From Desulfurococcaceae archaeon (GTDB lineage Archaea; Thermoproteota; Thermoprotei_A; Sulfolobales; Desulfurococcaceae): a DNA stretch of 51,055 bases. The stretch covers positions 1 through 51,055 of the forward strand of contig JAJHQQ010000002.1 of NCBI GenBank assembly GCA_020833245.1, in the 5' to 3' direction. The notes beneath the pieces were generated by a model. The model had not been told where the DNA came from. It searched no databases and worked only from the letters and a program-made list of their open reading frames with translations. Below are positions 27,970-36,980 of the stretch, one piece after another (position 1 is the stretch's first letter; every line of letters begins with the position of its first letter). The translations under genes were made by a program, and so were the position numbers.

Positions 27970-30900
27970 TGGTATAAGTGCGCTTTTCTCTACGAGGTCA
28001 ACTATAGTAGCGACTACTGCGTCGTAGACTTCAAGTTCACCTCTAATTATAGCGTCAATACTCCTCTCCATTCTCCTCGTGAGTTCAACTGACATGTAAC
28101 TCGAGTAGTTCTCAGCTAGGTACTTATAGACCATGATACCCCGCTTAGTGGGGACGGCTTTATGCCTACTCTTAGAGAGCACAACGTAACCATGTCTCTT
28201 CAAGTTACTAATCACCTTAGAGTAAGTACTAGGCCTGCCAATACCGTGAGTCTTCATGAGCGAGACGAGGTCTCCCTCAGTGTATAGTGGAACTCTACTC
28301 GAGTTAAACACTCTAGTAGAGTTAACGGGGAGCGTTGTCTTCTCGACCCCTCGGAGTTCACAGTGTAGTCTCGGCTTATCTACGAGGTCAAAGCCGTGCT
28401 CGGCTACGTCAACTAGGACTTCTAACTCGCCTAGCTCAACACTGTTCACGTAAACTCTGTACTTGGACTTTAAGGCCCTGTAGGGCTTCATTTGACTAGC
28501 AATAAACCTCTTAAACACGAGGTCGTATAGAGAGAGGTGTCTCGGAGTCAATGGTATAACTAGCTGAATAAGCCCCTCCTCGGCAGCTCTCAATAACTGC
28601 TCAGCGTCGTAGGGGTTTACAGGCCTAATTGCTTCGTGGCTTCCAGGCTCACTCCAGCGTCTAGGTGTAAAGTAGGATTCAAGCCCCTTCTCCCTTAGGT
28701 AAGTTCTAGCCACAGTTATCCCCGTGTTACTAACGTAACTGCAGTCTGTTCTGTGATACGTGATTAAGCCAGCCTCGTAGAGCTCCTGGGCTAATTTCAT
28801 TGTGACCTCCGCTTGTAGTCCAAGTCTACTAGAGGCGTCTACGAGGAGGTCTTCTGTAGTGTACGGTGGTCTCGGAGACACTTCGACTAGGTAATCACTA
28901 GTCTTAACGAGCTCAATACTACTAGCACTACGTAGCTTCTCAACGAGCTCGGGGCTATTCACACAAGTACACACAGTTAACTTGACGGGGTCACTAGATG
29001 ACACGCACACTTTCTTACACTTATTAGCGAGGTACTCGTAGTAGCGTTTTACAATAAAGTCTAGTAGTGGCCCCTGAACTCTGCCAATACCGAGATTCCT
29101 ACTATTAAAAGCCTTCTGGAGCCTCTCACTGAGACTAAAGCCGACAAGCCTATCTAGGACCCTCCTATAGACCTCGGCCTCGACGAGCTTGAGGTTAATA
29201 CTCCTCTTTCTGCTTAGAGTTGCGAGGAGCTCACTTCTAGTAATCTCGTGGAGCTCAATACGCCATATATTCTGGTTAAATGGACTAATTGCGGAGTAGA
29301 CATCGTAAGCTATCTTCTCCCCCTCGATATCCGGGTCTGTGGCGATGTACACCTCATCTACTTCGAGGCTTAGGTTTCTGAGTAACTGTACTACTAGCTT
29401 ACTGTCAGTGTAGACACCACTACCGCACTTAGGGCAGTAGTCGCTGTCTGTGAACTGCGCTCCACAGATCTTGCAGCGCTTAATAGTAGTGTAAACTGGC
29501 TTCACATAGTCCTTGCCGACTTCGACTCCGAAAATCCCCACGTTACTTCTAGTTGTAAGCTCGTAGATGTGACCCCTAGTAGACACAACGTTAAACTCCA
29601 CTACTTCGTCGCCGACCCGGGCTGGAATAGTGTAGAGTGATATTCCAGCAATCCTCCTAACTACTGGCTTACCGAAAAACCTAGCAATAGTTCTAGCCTT
29701 AGTTGGAGACTCAACTACGATTAGAGTAGACTTGTACTTCAATTTCCCAGAGTCGCAAGCGAGGCTTCTAGTACTATCTAGTAATTTCCTCTCGTAGTCG
29801 AGGTCTACTTCACTAATGTGTCTCAGCCCGAGATCCCTGTCGAGAGCTTTAAACTTCAAGTCTAACCCCTTAGCGAAGTTCTCCTGCTCTCTGAGCTCAA
29901 CGAGCAGGGAGAAGCCGTGAGTCATCTTGTCTCCTAGGAGCCTACTAGTCCTGCCAGTAGCCTGAATGTAGGTCATTAAGTCTGGTATTACAGCCAGGTA
30001 CTTGTCCCCCGCTTTAATGAGAGTAATAGTCCCAACAGCAACCGTCTTCTCGCGGTCAATAAGAGCCTTTACCAGCGGGACAGCGGCCTCGTAGAGCTCT
30101 TTAATCGCAATGTAGAGCTCACGCGTCTTAGTCTTCTCCTGAATAGTGCTCTCAGGGATCTTGCCTAGTAAGCAGTACTTGACTAGCTTTCTCTCAAGCG
30201 GGCTCATAAGTAGCACTTGTCTCCGCGCTCTCGCGGCGCGTTCTAATAGCTCGCGACTCTGAGTTAAATTGGCGACTTCGTAGACTACTCTAACTAGTAG
30301 AGCCGGATTAGCCAGGAAGTTTTCAAGTGGAATAGAGAAGACAGGCGTGCCTAGGAACACGACGTACCTTATATTTCTAGGGGAGTCAATACCCCTAACA
30401 CTACTACTATAGTAAGAGGAGTACCCGATGAGGAAGTCGAGTTCTCCAGACACGAGCATTTGAACAGCTCTAGGCGAGGCATCTGAGGCTCTAAACCCCT
30501 GTTTAGACAAGTAGTCTAGTAGCCTCCTAGAGACCTCTAAGAAGACCTCCCTTGCGGGGTTTCTCGGCGAGATGTAGAGTATGCCTCCCCTACCCAACTT
30601 ACTAACAATTTCAACAACTACTCTCACAGCGTCGTCTACGCTGTCGACTAGAGTGTAGGCGTCTAGCACGTCTCTACCGTAAATTGTTATTCCACTAATG
30701 TCCACTTTTAACAAGTCTCTTAGAATTCTCCCAGCAAGCCCCCTAGTGTAGCAAGTAGCAGAAGCCACTACAAGTTGCCCGGGGCTCCTCGCTCTAAGCG
30801 AGGACTCGAGTTTAGAGTCTACTTCGACGAGTTCTTTAACAAGCGAAGTCACATCTCTACCAGTGACCTTGTCTACTAGTATTCTCCTCGAGAGCTCAAC

Positions 30901-31539
30901 TCTCCTCTTAGAGAGCTCGATGTCCTCTCTAGTATAGCCGAGAGTGTCTAAAAGCACGTAGACGCTTCTCTCACTCTTAACGAGGCTGTCAGCGTCATCA
31001 ACAATAACCACGCTGAATCTGTGAGAGCACGCTTCACGTAGTCTCCTCAGGAAGGCACTAGTTACAACTAGAATATCGAAGTCACCACTACTAATAGAGC
31101 TCAGCACAGCCCCTCTCTTCTTACCCCTGAGTGTGGAGCTGTAGTAGAGTACTCTCACACTACTCCCGCTCAGCTTACTCATCTCAGAGAGCTTCTCAGA
31201 CACTTGGTCTCCAAGAGACCTTGTTGGGACAACGTAGAGTACTTTCTTCCCCCGCGCCGCGCTGAATAAGGCGTATACTAAGAGTAGAGTTGTCTTACCA
31301 ATACCCGTGGGCGCGACTAGAACAGTGTTCTCGCCTCTGAGAAGCCTCTTAATCCACGCTCTCTGAGCACCCCACGGCTCAAGCCCCCCTGTAGCCCTCT
31401 TAAAGAACAAGTAGAGCTCTCTCTCAGATTCGAGTAGCAGATCGCTCAGTATTTGAATAGTCTCGTCTAGTGAACCCTCCGGCCCTAGTGCACTGTTACT
31501 GCTCAGCGCAGAATCGTATACTATTAGTAGCCTCCCCAT
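27886..31539 (-). CDS. rgy: Reverse gyrase
   Basis: APTGIGKTTLLL helicase module plus topoisomerase IA module (VVESPTKARTIARFFG, YIATDPDIEGEKIAYDV, GLITYHRTDC); zinc finger CKICG...CPKCG. Confidence 0.96.
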   Translation of the reverse strand: MGRLLIVYDSALSSNSALGPEGSLDETIQILSDLLLESERELYLFFKRATGGLEPWGAQRAWIKRLLRGENTVLVAPTGIGKTTLLLVYALFSAARGKKVLYVVPTRSLGDQVSEKLSEMSKLSGSSVRVLYYSSTLRGKKRGAVLSSISSGDFDILVVTSAFLRRLREACSHRFSVVIVDDADSLVKSERSVYVLLDTLGYTREDIELSKRRVELSRRILVDKVTGRDVTSLVKELVEVDSKLESSLRARSPGQLVVASATCYTRGLAGRILRDLLKVDISGITIYGRDVLDAYTLVDSVDDAVRVVVEIVSKLGRGGILYISPRNPAREVFLEVSRRLLDYLSKQGFRASDASPRAVQMLVSGELDFLIGYSSYYSSSVRGIDSPRNIRYVVFLGTPVFSIPLENFLANPALLVRVVYEVANLTQSRELLERAARARRQVLLMSPLERKLVKYCLLGKIPESTIQEKTKTRELYIAIKELYEAAVPLVKALIDREKTVAVGTITLIKAGDKYLAVIPDLMTYIQATGRTSRLLGDKMTHGFSLLVELREQENFAKGLDLKFKALDRDLGLRHISEVDLDYERKLLDSTRSLACDSGKLKYKSTLIVVESPTKARTIARFFGKPVVRRIAGISLYTIPARVGDEVVEFNVVSTRGHIYELTTRSNVGIFGVEVGKDYVKPVYTTIKRCKICGAQFTDSDYCPKCGSGVYTDSKLVVQLLRNLSLEVDEVYIATDPDIEGEKIAYDVYSAISPFNQNIWRIELHEITRSELLATLSRKRSINLKLVEAEVYRRVLDRLVGFSLSERLQKAFNSRNLGIGRVQGPLLDFIVKRYYEYLANKCKKVCVSSSDPVKLTVCTCVNSPELVEKLRSASSIELVKTSDYLVEVSPRPPYTTEDLLVDASSRLGLQAEVTMKLAQELYEAGLITYHRTDCSYVSNTGITVARTYLREKGLESYFTPRRWSEPGSHEAIRPVNPYDAEQLLRAAEEGLIQLVIPLTPRHLSLYDLVFKRFIASQMKPYRALKSKYRVYVNSVELGELEVLVDVAEHGFDLVDKPRLHCELRGVEKTTLPVNSTRVFNSSRVPLYTEGDLVSLMKTHGIGRPSTYSKVISNLKRHGYVVLSKSRHKAVPTKRGIMVYKYLAENYSSYMSVELTRRMERSIDAIIRGELEVYDAVVATIVDLVEKSALIPLELPSDFYSYIALQSPSYGLAPNSNTI

Positions 31540-31679
31540 AACTATCCATTCAGCGTATGCCTAGCGCGTGGTGCTTTTAAAGTAGGGGGGAGCGTATTAC
31601 ATCCGAGAAAAAGCTTTTTAAAGCCTTGCTGTATCTGAGAGAATAGAACTAGACTCGGAGAAGAAGAGAGGTGAAGGAG

Positions 31680-31970
31680 ATGTCCCAGCTACAGACAGCA
31701 AACACAGTACTCGTGGGAAAGAAGCCAGTAATGAACTACGTAATAGCCGTACTAACTCTAGTACACCAGGGAGTAAAAGAAGTCTACATTAAAGCGAGAG
31801 GGAGAGCTATAAGTAAAGCAGTGGACACAGTAGAGATCATAAAGAACAGGTTCCTACCTGGAAAAGTAGACGTCGAAGACATAAAGATCGGCAGTCAAAC
31901 AGTAACTAATCCACAGGGGAGAGAGGCTAGAGTAAGCATTATAGAGATAAGACTAAAAATCAAGGAGTAA
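31680..31970 (+). CDS. alba: Alba chromatin protein (start at ATG 31680 preferred over 31671)
   Basis: [43 protein letters not shown]. Confidence 0.96.
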   Translation: MSQLQTANTVLVGKKPVMNYVIAVLTLVHQGVKEVYIKARGRAISKAVDTVEIIKNRFLPGKVDVEDIKIGSQTVTNPQGREARVSIIEIRLKIKE

Positions 31971-32043
31971 ACAGAGAGGAGCGTGTTCTACCACCTCAGA
32001 GTAGATAGAAAAATTTTTATGTAAACTCCCCGCAGACCATGCA

Positions 32044-32739
32044 ATGCCCCGCATTCACCCCGGAACACTCATTATTGAGCTCGAGCCTCTCTCTACGAGT
32101 ACACTTACTAGCCTACTTAGTGACCTAGTCAAACAGGGAGTGCTCGAAGTACTCGTAGCCACAGCTCCCTCAGTAGTAGATGTTTCAATAGGGGGTAACA
32201 CGTACTCTGTAGCAATAGCGCCCTTTACAGTACTAGTTACACCTACACGAGAGATCAGCCTCCTCAGTGGGGTGAGAGTCTACGTGGCCAGTAGAGACGC
32301 CTGGGTTGACGCCGTAAAGCTCAGCACTAGTGTTCTACTAGGAGTACTAACCGCTCTGAGTAGAGGTGACACTAGTGCTCTACTAGACTACGGTATTGTA
32401 GTTGAGAGTGGAGAGTACTGCGAAGACGTGTTATTCGCGTTTCCGCTCACAGTGAAGAGCACTGATTACTCGTCTCTGAGAAAGCACAGTGTAGCTAGAG
32501 CTTACGGGCTCTACAGAGAAGTACTGAGTGAGCAAAAAGTACTCCTAGCAGTCTGCGTATCAGACTCCACTATGTCGCCCTACGCTTGGATCGAGAAGCG
32601 AGGTGGCAGAGTAATACTCGTGTTGAAGAATCCTAGAGGTCCAAGCGCGGAGAGAGTGTCACTTAGAATTATACTAGACTACGTAGTCACAAACTACTCG
32701 AAGACGGAGAGCATAAGGCTACAAGAACTGCTGAGTTGA
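32044..32739 (+). CDS. Hypothetical protein
   Basis: 231-aa ORF with TATA-like AAAAATTTTTATG upstream; no family recognised. Confidence 0.6.
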   Translation: MPRIHPGTLIIELEPLSTSTLTSLLSDLVKQGVLEVLVATAPSVVDVSIGGNTYSVAIAPFTVLVTPTREISLLSGVRVYVASRDAWVDAVKLSTSVLLGVLTALSRGDTSALLDYGIVVESGEYCEDVLFAFPLTVKSTDYSSLRKHSVARAYGLYREVLSEQKVLLAVCVSDSTMSPYAWIEKRGGRVILVLKNPRGPSAERVSLRIILDYVVTNYSKTESIRLQELLS

Positions 32740-32803
32740 GGGAGTCTTGTTGTTTAAATACTGTACTGTCTGGATTTGCTGACTGGGTCTCTGCGCGCTG
32801 TGA

Positions 32804-32841
32804 GTGTTAGACAGAAAAGCCCAGGTCTTGGTGTCTAACAC
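32804..32841. repeat. Hairpin A: GTGTTAGACA / TGTCTAACAC
   Basis: Perfect 10-bp inverted repeat; arms shared with hairpin B. Confidence 0.85.
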
Positions 32842-33292
32842 CTTGACTACACCTGAGCCCCCGCACGCGCTCAGATCACTACTCGGAGACCTAGTTGTGA
32901 ACACAGAGGAACTGAGTAGACTCGAAGAGGCTACTAGTAAACTACTAAGAGACTACGCTACTCTAATTGAAATCTTAAAGCACGCCGGCTTACAAAGTCT
33001 CCTGGGGGTTTACGATAAGATTAAGAATTGTAGTGAGCACTACAGCTGGGTTTTAAACAAAGCAGGCAAGAAGTACTATTACTACTACTTGAAGTGTAAA
33101 GGTCAAAAGCCAGCGACAATTTACATTGGGAAGTCGCCAGAGGGGTACAACGCCATTAAGCGTGCGGCGAGAGCAGCTATTGAGTTAAAACAAGTACTAG
33201 ATAAACTGCGAGGAGACCTGAGAGAACTAGAATTCGCCACGAGGACATTTAAAGAGAGCGTAGAAGTACTCGGATTAACGAGAAAACTCTAA
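32804..33292 (+). CDS. Hypothetical protein (start uncertain; listed GTG lies inside hairpin A)
   Basis: 162-aa ORF with aromatic-rich KKYYYYYLKCKGQKPATIYIGKSPEG segment and C-terminal helices. Confidence 0.6.
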   Translation: MLDRKAQVLVSNTLTTPEPPHALRSLLGDLVVNTEELSRLEEATSKLLRDYATLIEILKHAGLQSLLGVYDKIKNCSEHYSWVLNKAGKKYYYYYLKCKGQKPATIYIGKSPEGYNAIKRAARAAIELKQVLDKLRGDLRELEFATRTFKESVEVLGLTRKL

Positions 33293-33337
33293 GTTGCAAA
33301 ACACCTCGCAGTGGTCTCATGGCTCTCAGCGCTACGT

Positions 33338-33377
33338 GGTGTTAGACAGAAAAAGTCGAGGTTTTCTGTCTAACACC
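33338..33377. repeat. Hairpin B: GGTGTTAGACAGAAAA / TTTTCTGTCTAACACC
   Basis: Perfect 16-bp inverted repeat with 8-nt loop; 15-nt left arm GTGTTAGACAGAAAA identical to hairpin A. Confidence 0.9.
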
Positions 33378-33445
33378 TCATAGCAATAAGCCCCGGGCAC
33401 TCGTGTCCGCCTAGTGTTAGTATCCCTAAAGCCCATTGAATTCGG

Positions 33446-35119
33446 CTACTGTTCGTCTGGGCTCGTAGTAGTGTCTAGTAGTCTGCGGCGCTTCCTAGAC
33501 TGGTATTCTTCGGGTGTTTTCTCGACTACTATTTCGTAGAGTTTAGCGTGGCCTCCGCGTGTTTTTGGTCTTAGGAGTCTGCCTAGGCGCTGTATGAACT
33601 GTCTTCTAGAGCCTGTCCCGGAGACTATTATGCCCACGTTGGCGTCGGGTATGTCTATGCCCTCGTCACCCACAGTTGTGACTACGAGGATTCCCCGCTG
33701 TGCTTGCTTAAACTGCTCTAGTACTCTCTTCCTCTCGCTCTCGGGCATTTCGCCTATTAGTAGTAGCCCCCTCGTTTTCTCCGCTATTTCTCTCGCCTGG
33801 TCAACGTACTGAGTAAACACTATGACCTTGTTTCCCAGCTCGTACTCTCTCAGCGCCAGCTCCACGGCCTTTCTGATCTTGGACTTCGAGTACGCTACGA
33901 GTTTTCGTAGCTCACTGTGAACTCTGAGAGCCTCTATGGAATCTGGTACTCCTCTCCGCGCCTCTTCGAGCACCTCTGTGAAGGGCTTGTTCTTAGCGTA
34001 CTTGTAGTACAAGTCGCGGAGTCTCCTGTACTCTGCGAGCTCGTCTCCGTCTAGTTTAACTCTAATAGTGAATACCTGGTATGGTGCCAAGTACCCCTTT
34101 TCTACTAGTTCACCTGGAGACTTGTAGTAGACTATGCCCCCCATTAGGGGAAAGAGCTCTTCGTGCCTCCCGTCTTCTCTCTCAGGTGTAGCGGATAATC
34201 CCATTCTGTACTTGGCTATGCTGTGTAGAGCTATGTACTTGAACTTATCGGCTGGTAAGTGGTGTACTTCGTCAATTACAATCATGTCGAAGTATGGTGA
34301 TATCTGGTTAATGTACCGGTACCCGCTCTGGTACGTTGTAATAGTTATTGGCGAGAGCCTCTTCTCCTCGCTGTAGAATAAGCCGACCATGCCGGGCGGC
34401 GTAGTAGTGTACTTTAAGATGAAGTCGCGCCACTGGTGTGCCTGCTCTCTAGTGTAGACGACTATGAGAGTTCTCACAGCTACGTGTGTAATAGCCTTCA
34501 ACGCCACAATGCTCTTACCAGCACCAGTTGGTAGAGCTATAATGCCTCTACCACCACTACTAGTCCACGCTTTAAACGCCTCCTCCTGGTAGTCTCTGAG
34601 AGTGATACTCCTCAACTCAGGCTTCACAGTTAGCGGCTTGTGCGCGAGTAGTCCGCGTGGATCTCTGACTTGAAGCCCGAGCCCCCCTAGCTTAGCGACT
34701 AGCTCGCGAGCGTAGTATGGTAAAATCCCCAGTGTAGCGGTGCCCTTCAGCTGATCCACGTTGCGGGTAACCCTCGCGCCTGGGGGTATTAGAGTGAGAG
34801 CGCTCTTTACGAGGCTGCTCGCGACCAGCGGGTACTCTACTCTGACAACCCCCCTAGTAGCGTCCCAGTCCATGCTGACGTAGTACTCGCTAAGAGACTT
34901 CTCGACCTCGCTCCACGAGCCCTCAACTTCAAGCTCTAATTCCTCGACTAGTTGCTTAATTTCACTCAGCGTGTAACCGTTTTGCAGGGCTTTCTTCGCG
35001 TTTAACACGAATACTCTAAATCCCTCCTCTACGCCAGCGTAGTCTGCTATTTTCAGTAGCTCAGTAAAGTCCTCCTCTTCGAGCCAGCGCCTGGTTCTAA
35101 GCCTGATCATCTCCACCAC
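33446..35119 (-). CDS. XPB/Ssl2-like DNA helicase (SF2)
   Basis: LRDYQEEAFKAW, ALPTGAGKSIVALKA, IDEVHHLPADKF, GLSATPERED, VSGTGSRRQFIQRLGRLLRP. Confidence 0.9.
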   Translation of the reverse strand: MVEMIRLRTRRWLEEEDFTELLKIADYAGVEEGFRVFVLNAKKALQNGYTLSEIKQLVEELELEVEGSWSEVEKSLSEYYVSMDWDATRGVVRVEYPLVASSLVKSALTLIPPGARVTRNVDQLKGTATLGILPYYARELVAKLGGLGLQVRDPRGLLAHKPLTVKPELRSITLRDYQEEAFKAWTSSGGRGIIALPTGAGKSIVALKAITHVAVRTLIVVYTREQAHQWRDFILKYTTTPPGMVGLFYSEEKRLSPITITTYQSGYRYINQISPYFDMIVIDEVHHLPADKFKYIALHSIAKYRMGLSATPEREDGRHEELFPLMGGIVYYKSPGELVEKGYLAPYQVFTIRVKLDGDELAEYRRLRDLYYKYAKNKPFTEVLEEARRGVPDSIEALRVHSELRKLVAYSKSKIRKAVELALREYELGNKVIVFTQYVDQAREIAEKTRGLLLIGEMPESERKRVLEQFKQAQRGILVVTTVGDEGIDIPDANVGIIVSGTGSRRQFIQRLGRLLRPKTRGGHAKLYEIVVEKTPEEYQSRKRRRLLDTTTSPDEQ

Positions 35120-35531
35120 TTACATATGCGAGGACTTCGCTTGAGGGGTAGCGGTAAGTACTCCAGGCTACGCCGCTATCACTGCATATAGCGTAGTAGA
35201 CGCCTAGTGACCGCGACTTATCCATGTAGAAGCTCACTCGTCCTCCCTCTTTCACAATGTAATTAGCGTGTTTAAAAAGCAGCGTGGTTTTCCAGTCTAT
35301 GAGCCTGTTCTCGTCTAGCTGAATATGCACGCCCACGACGTCAACTAGTATGTCACCTTGATGCGTAGGGGTCAGCGAGAGGACTAAGCAGAGTTCTAGG
35401 TCTTCGCACTCACCACAGAGCTCTAGTAGATCCCAGCCCAGAGCTACTCCCGTGTCTAGAGCTGAGAGCACCAGTGGTGTCTTTAAGTTAAACTTCTCGG
35501 CTCTACTGCTCAGAGTGTACGAGGATTTCAC
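35097..35531 (-). CDS. Hypothetical protein overlapping helicase start
   Basis: 144-aa ORF, 23-nt overlap with the XPB-like gene. Confidence 0.6.
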   Translation of the reverse strand: MKSSYTLSSRAEKFNLKTPLVLSALDTGVALGWDLLELCGECEDLELCLVLSLTPTHQGDILVDVVGVHIQLDENRLIDWKTTLLFKHANYIVKEGGRVSFYMDKSRSLGVYYAICSDSGVAWSTYRYPSSEVLAYVSGGDDQA

Positions 35532-35669
35532 GTGTATCGCCGCGTGGGTTTTTCATCAAGTTTTCTATCAGTACTTAAAACCCCGCTCATCTGTGTACTG
35601 AGTATTCTCCTCACCTCTTTTAATTATTACCTTTTTAAACACTTAATTTAATCTAGAGTGTGACTAGTA

Positions 35670-36494
35670 GTGAGGTCTAGGGTTATGAGGGTTAAGTCTA
35701 GGTATAGGCAACTAGTTGTCAGGAAGCCACTTGAACACGAGGTTTCAGTATTCGCGGAGAAAATAGTGAGGGGTTACGGTGGAACTAAGGCGGATAGGTT
35801 AAAGCTTAGATTACTAGCTAGAGATGTGTTGAGGCTACTGAAGCCAGTAATGTCGTATAGAGACCTGTATAGCATAACTGGTCTACCAGAGTCTGTTCTG
35901 TGTAGGTATGTTAAAGGCTCAATACTCCCTAGTTTTGAGCAGGCTGTTAGAATATTAGCTAAAATAGCGCTCTCAGTAGACTTGAACTACCTGCTAAAAG
36001 ACCTAGTTGAGCAGGAAAAGAGCCCAGTTATAGACTTACTGCGAGTGCTTAAAGACCCCTACATCGCGAGGCTCTTAGCTACTATTGTAATGCTCGAGCT
36101 AGTTGGCAAAGAAATAACTAAAATAGTAGCTACAGCCGAGGCAGTACTACCCATAGTCTCCCTTATCTCAGTTGAGTTCAACGCGCCCGTAGTGCTAGTT
36201 AAGAGGAGGAGCTATCCCGGCGTCCAGTACTACAGCACGACTATCATGAAGAGCCCCAAGGACATAGAATCTCTATTTGTCGACAGAGACCTCATTAGTA
36301 AAAAAGACAGGCTACTAGTCGTAGCAGACGTGGTGTACACGGGTAGGACGCTTGAAGCCGTCTTACAGATCCTCGAGAAGTCCAAGGCGGAGGTAGTAGA
36401 CGTAATAGCAGTACTGGGGCTTGGTAGGCACTGGGAAGAGAGGCTAAAACCCTACAATGTTAAAGTACTCTCAGTAGTCCCCTTTGAGCTCTAG
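35670..36494 (+). CDS. HTH + phosphoribosyltransferase-domain regulator (PyrE-like/GfcR-like)
   Basis: N-terminal HTH (SITGLPESVLCRYVKGSILPSFEQAVRIL), C-terminal PRPP motif LLVVADVVYTGRTLEAVLQIL. Confidence 0.82.
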   Translation: MRSRVMRVKSRYRQLVVRKPLEHEVSVFAEKIVRGYGGTKADRLKLRLLARDVLRLLKPVMSYRDLYSITGLPESVLCRYVKGSILPSFEQAVRILAKIALSVDLNYLLKDLVEQEKSPVIDLLRVLKDPYIARLLATIVMLELVGKEITKIVATAEAVLPIVSLISVEFNAPVVLVKRRSYPGVQYYSTTIMKSPKDIESLFVDRDLISKKDRLLVVADVVYTGRTLEAVLQILEKSKAEVVDVIAVLGLGRHWEERLKPYNVKVLSVVPFEL

Positions 36495-36980
36495 TTGAAA
36501 TACAACTCCCCTATAAAAGGCGTTATCCTAGTTACTCTTAGTGTAGAGGTTACTAGAGAGGTGTCTAGAACGCTGTCTATTGAGGAGACAGTTAAAGTAG
36601 ACTCTAAGGGCAGGGTTACTATTCCAGCATCTATCAGAGAGCTGTTCAACATCAGAGAGGGCATGTACCTCTTAATGGTCGCCGACAAGAACACTCGAGA
36701 AATTAAACTAGTTCCTCTACCAGTAGCGGCTAAGCTCATGAGGATTAAAGTACTAGTGGAGGACCGAGTAGGAGTACTCGCAGAGCTAACGAACTTCTTA
36801 GCGGGCCTCAACGTAGATATCGTGTCAACTAAGTGCGTTGTATTAAAGCGCGAGGAGCTTGGCGAGTGCGAGATGATAGTTGATACTAGTAGGAGCAATG
36901 TTACTAGTACAGAGGCCCTGGCGAGTAGGCTTAAAACACTCGAGCCTGTCAGAGAAATTGAAATATCAGTCTTAGCGTAG
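36495..36980 (+). CDS. SpoVT/AbrB-type DNA-binding domain fused to ACT domain
   Basis: VKVDSKGRVTIPASIRELFNIREGMYLLMV followed by KVLVEDRVGVLAELTNFLAGLNVDIVSTKCV. Confidence 0.82.
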   Translation: MKYNSPIKGVILVTLSVEVTREVSRTLSIEETVKVDSKGRVTIPASIRELFNIREGMYLLMVADKNTREIKLVPLPVAAKLMRIKVLVEDRVGVLAELTNFLAGLNVDIVSTKCVVLKREELGECEMIVDTSRSNVTSTEALASRLKTLEPVREIEISVLA

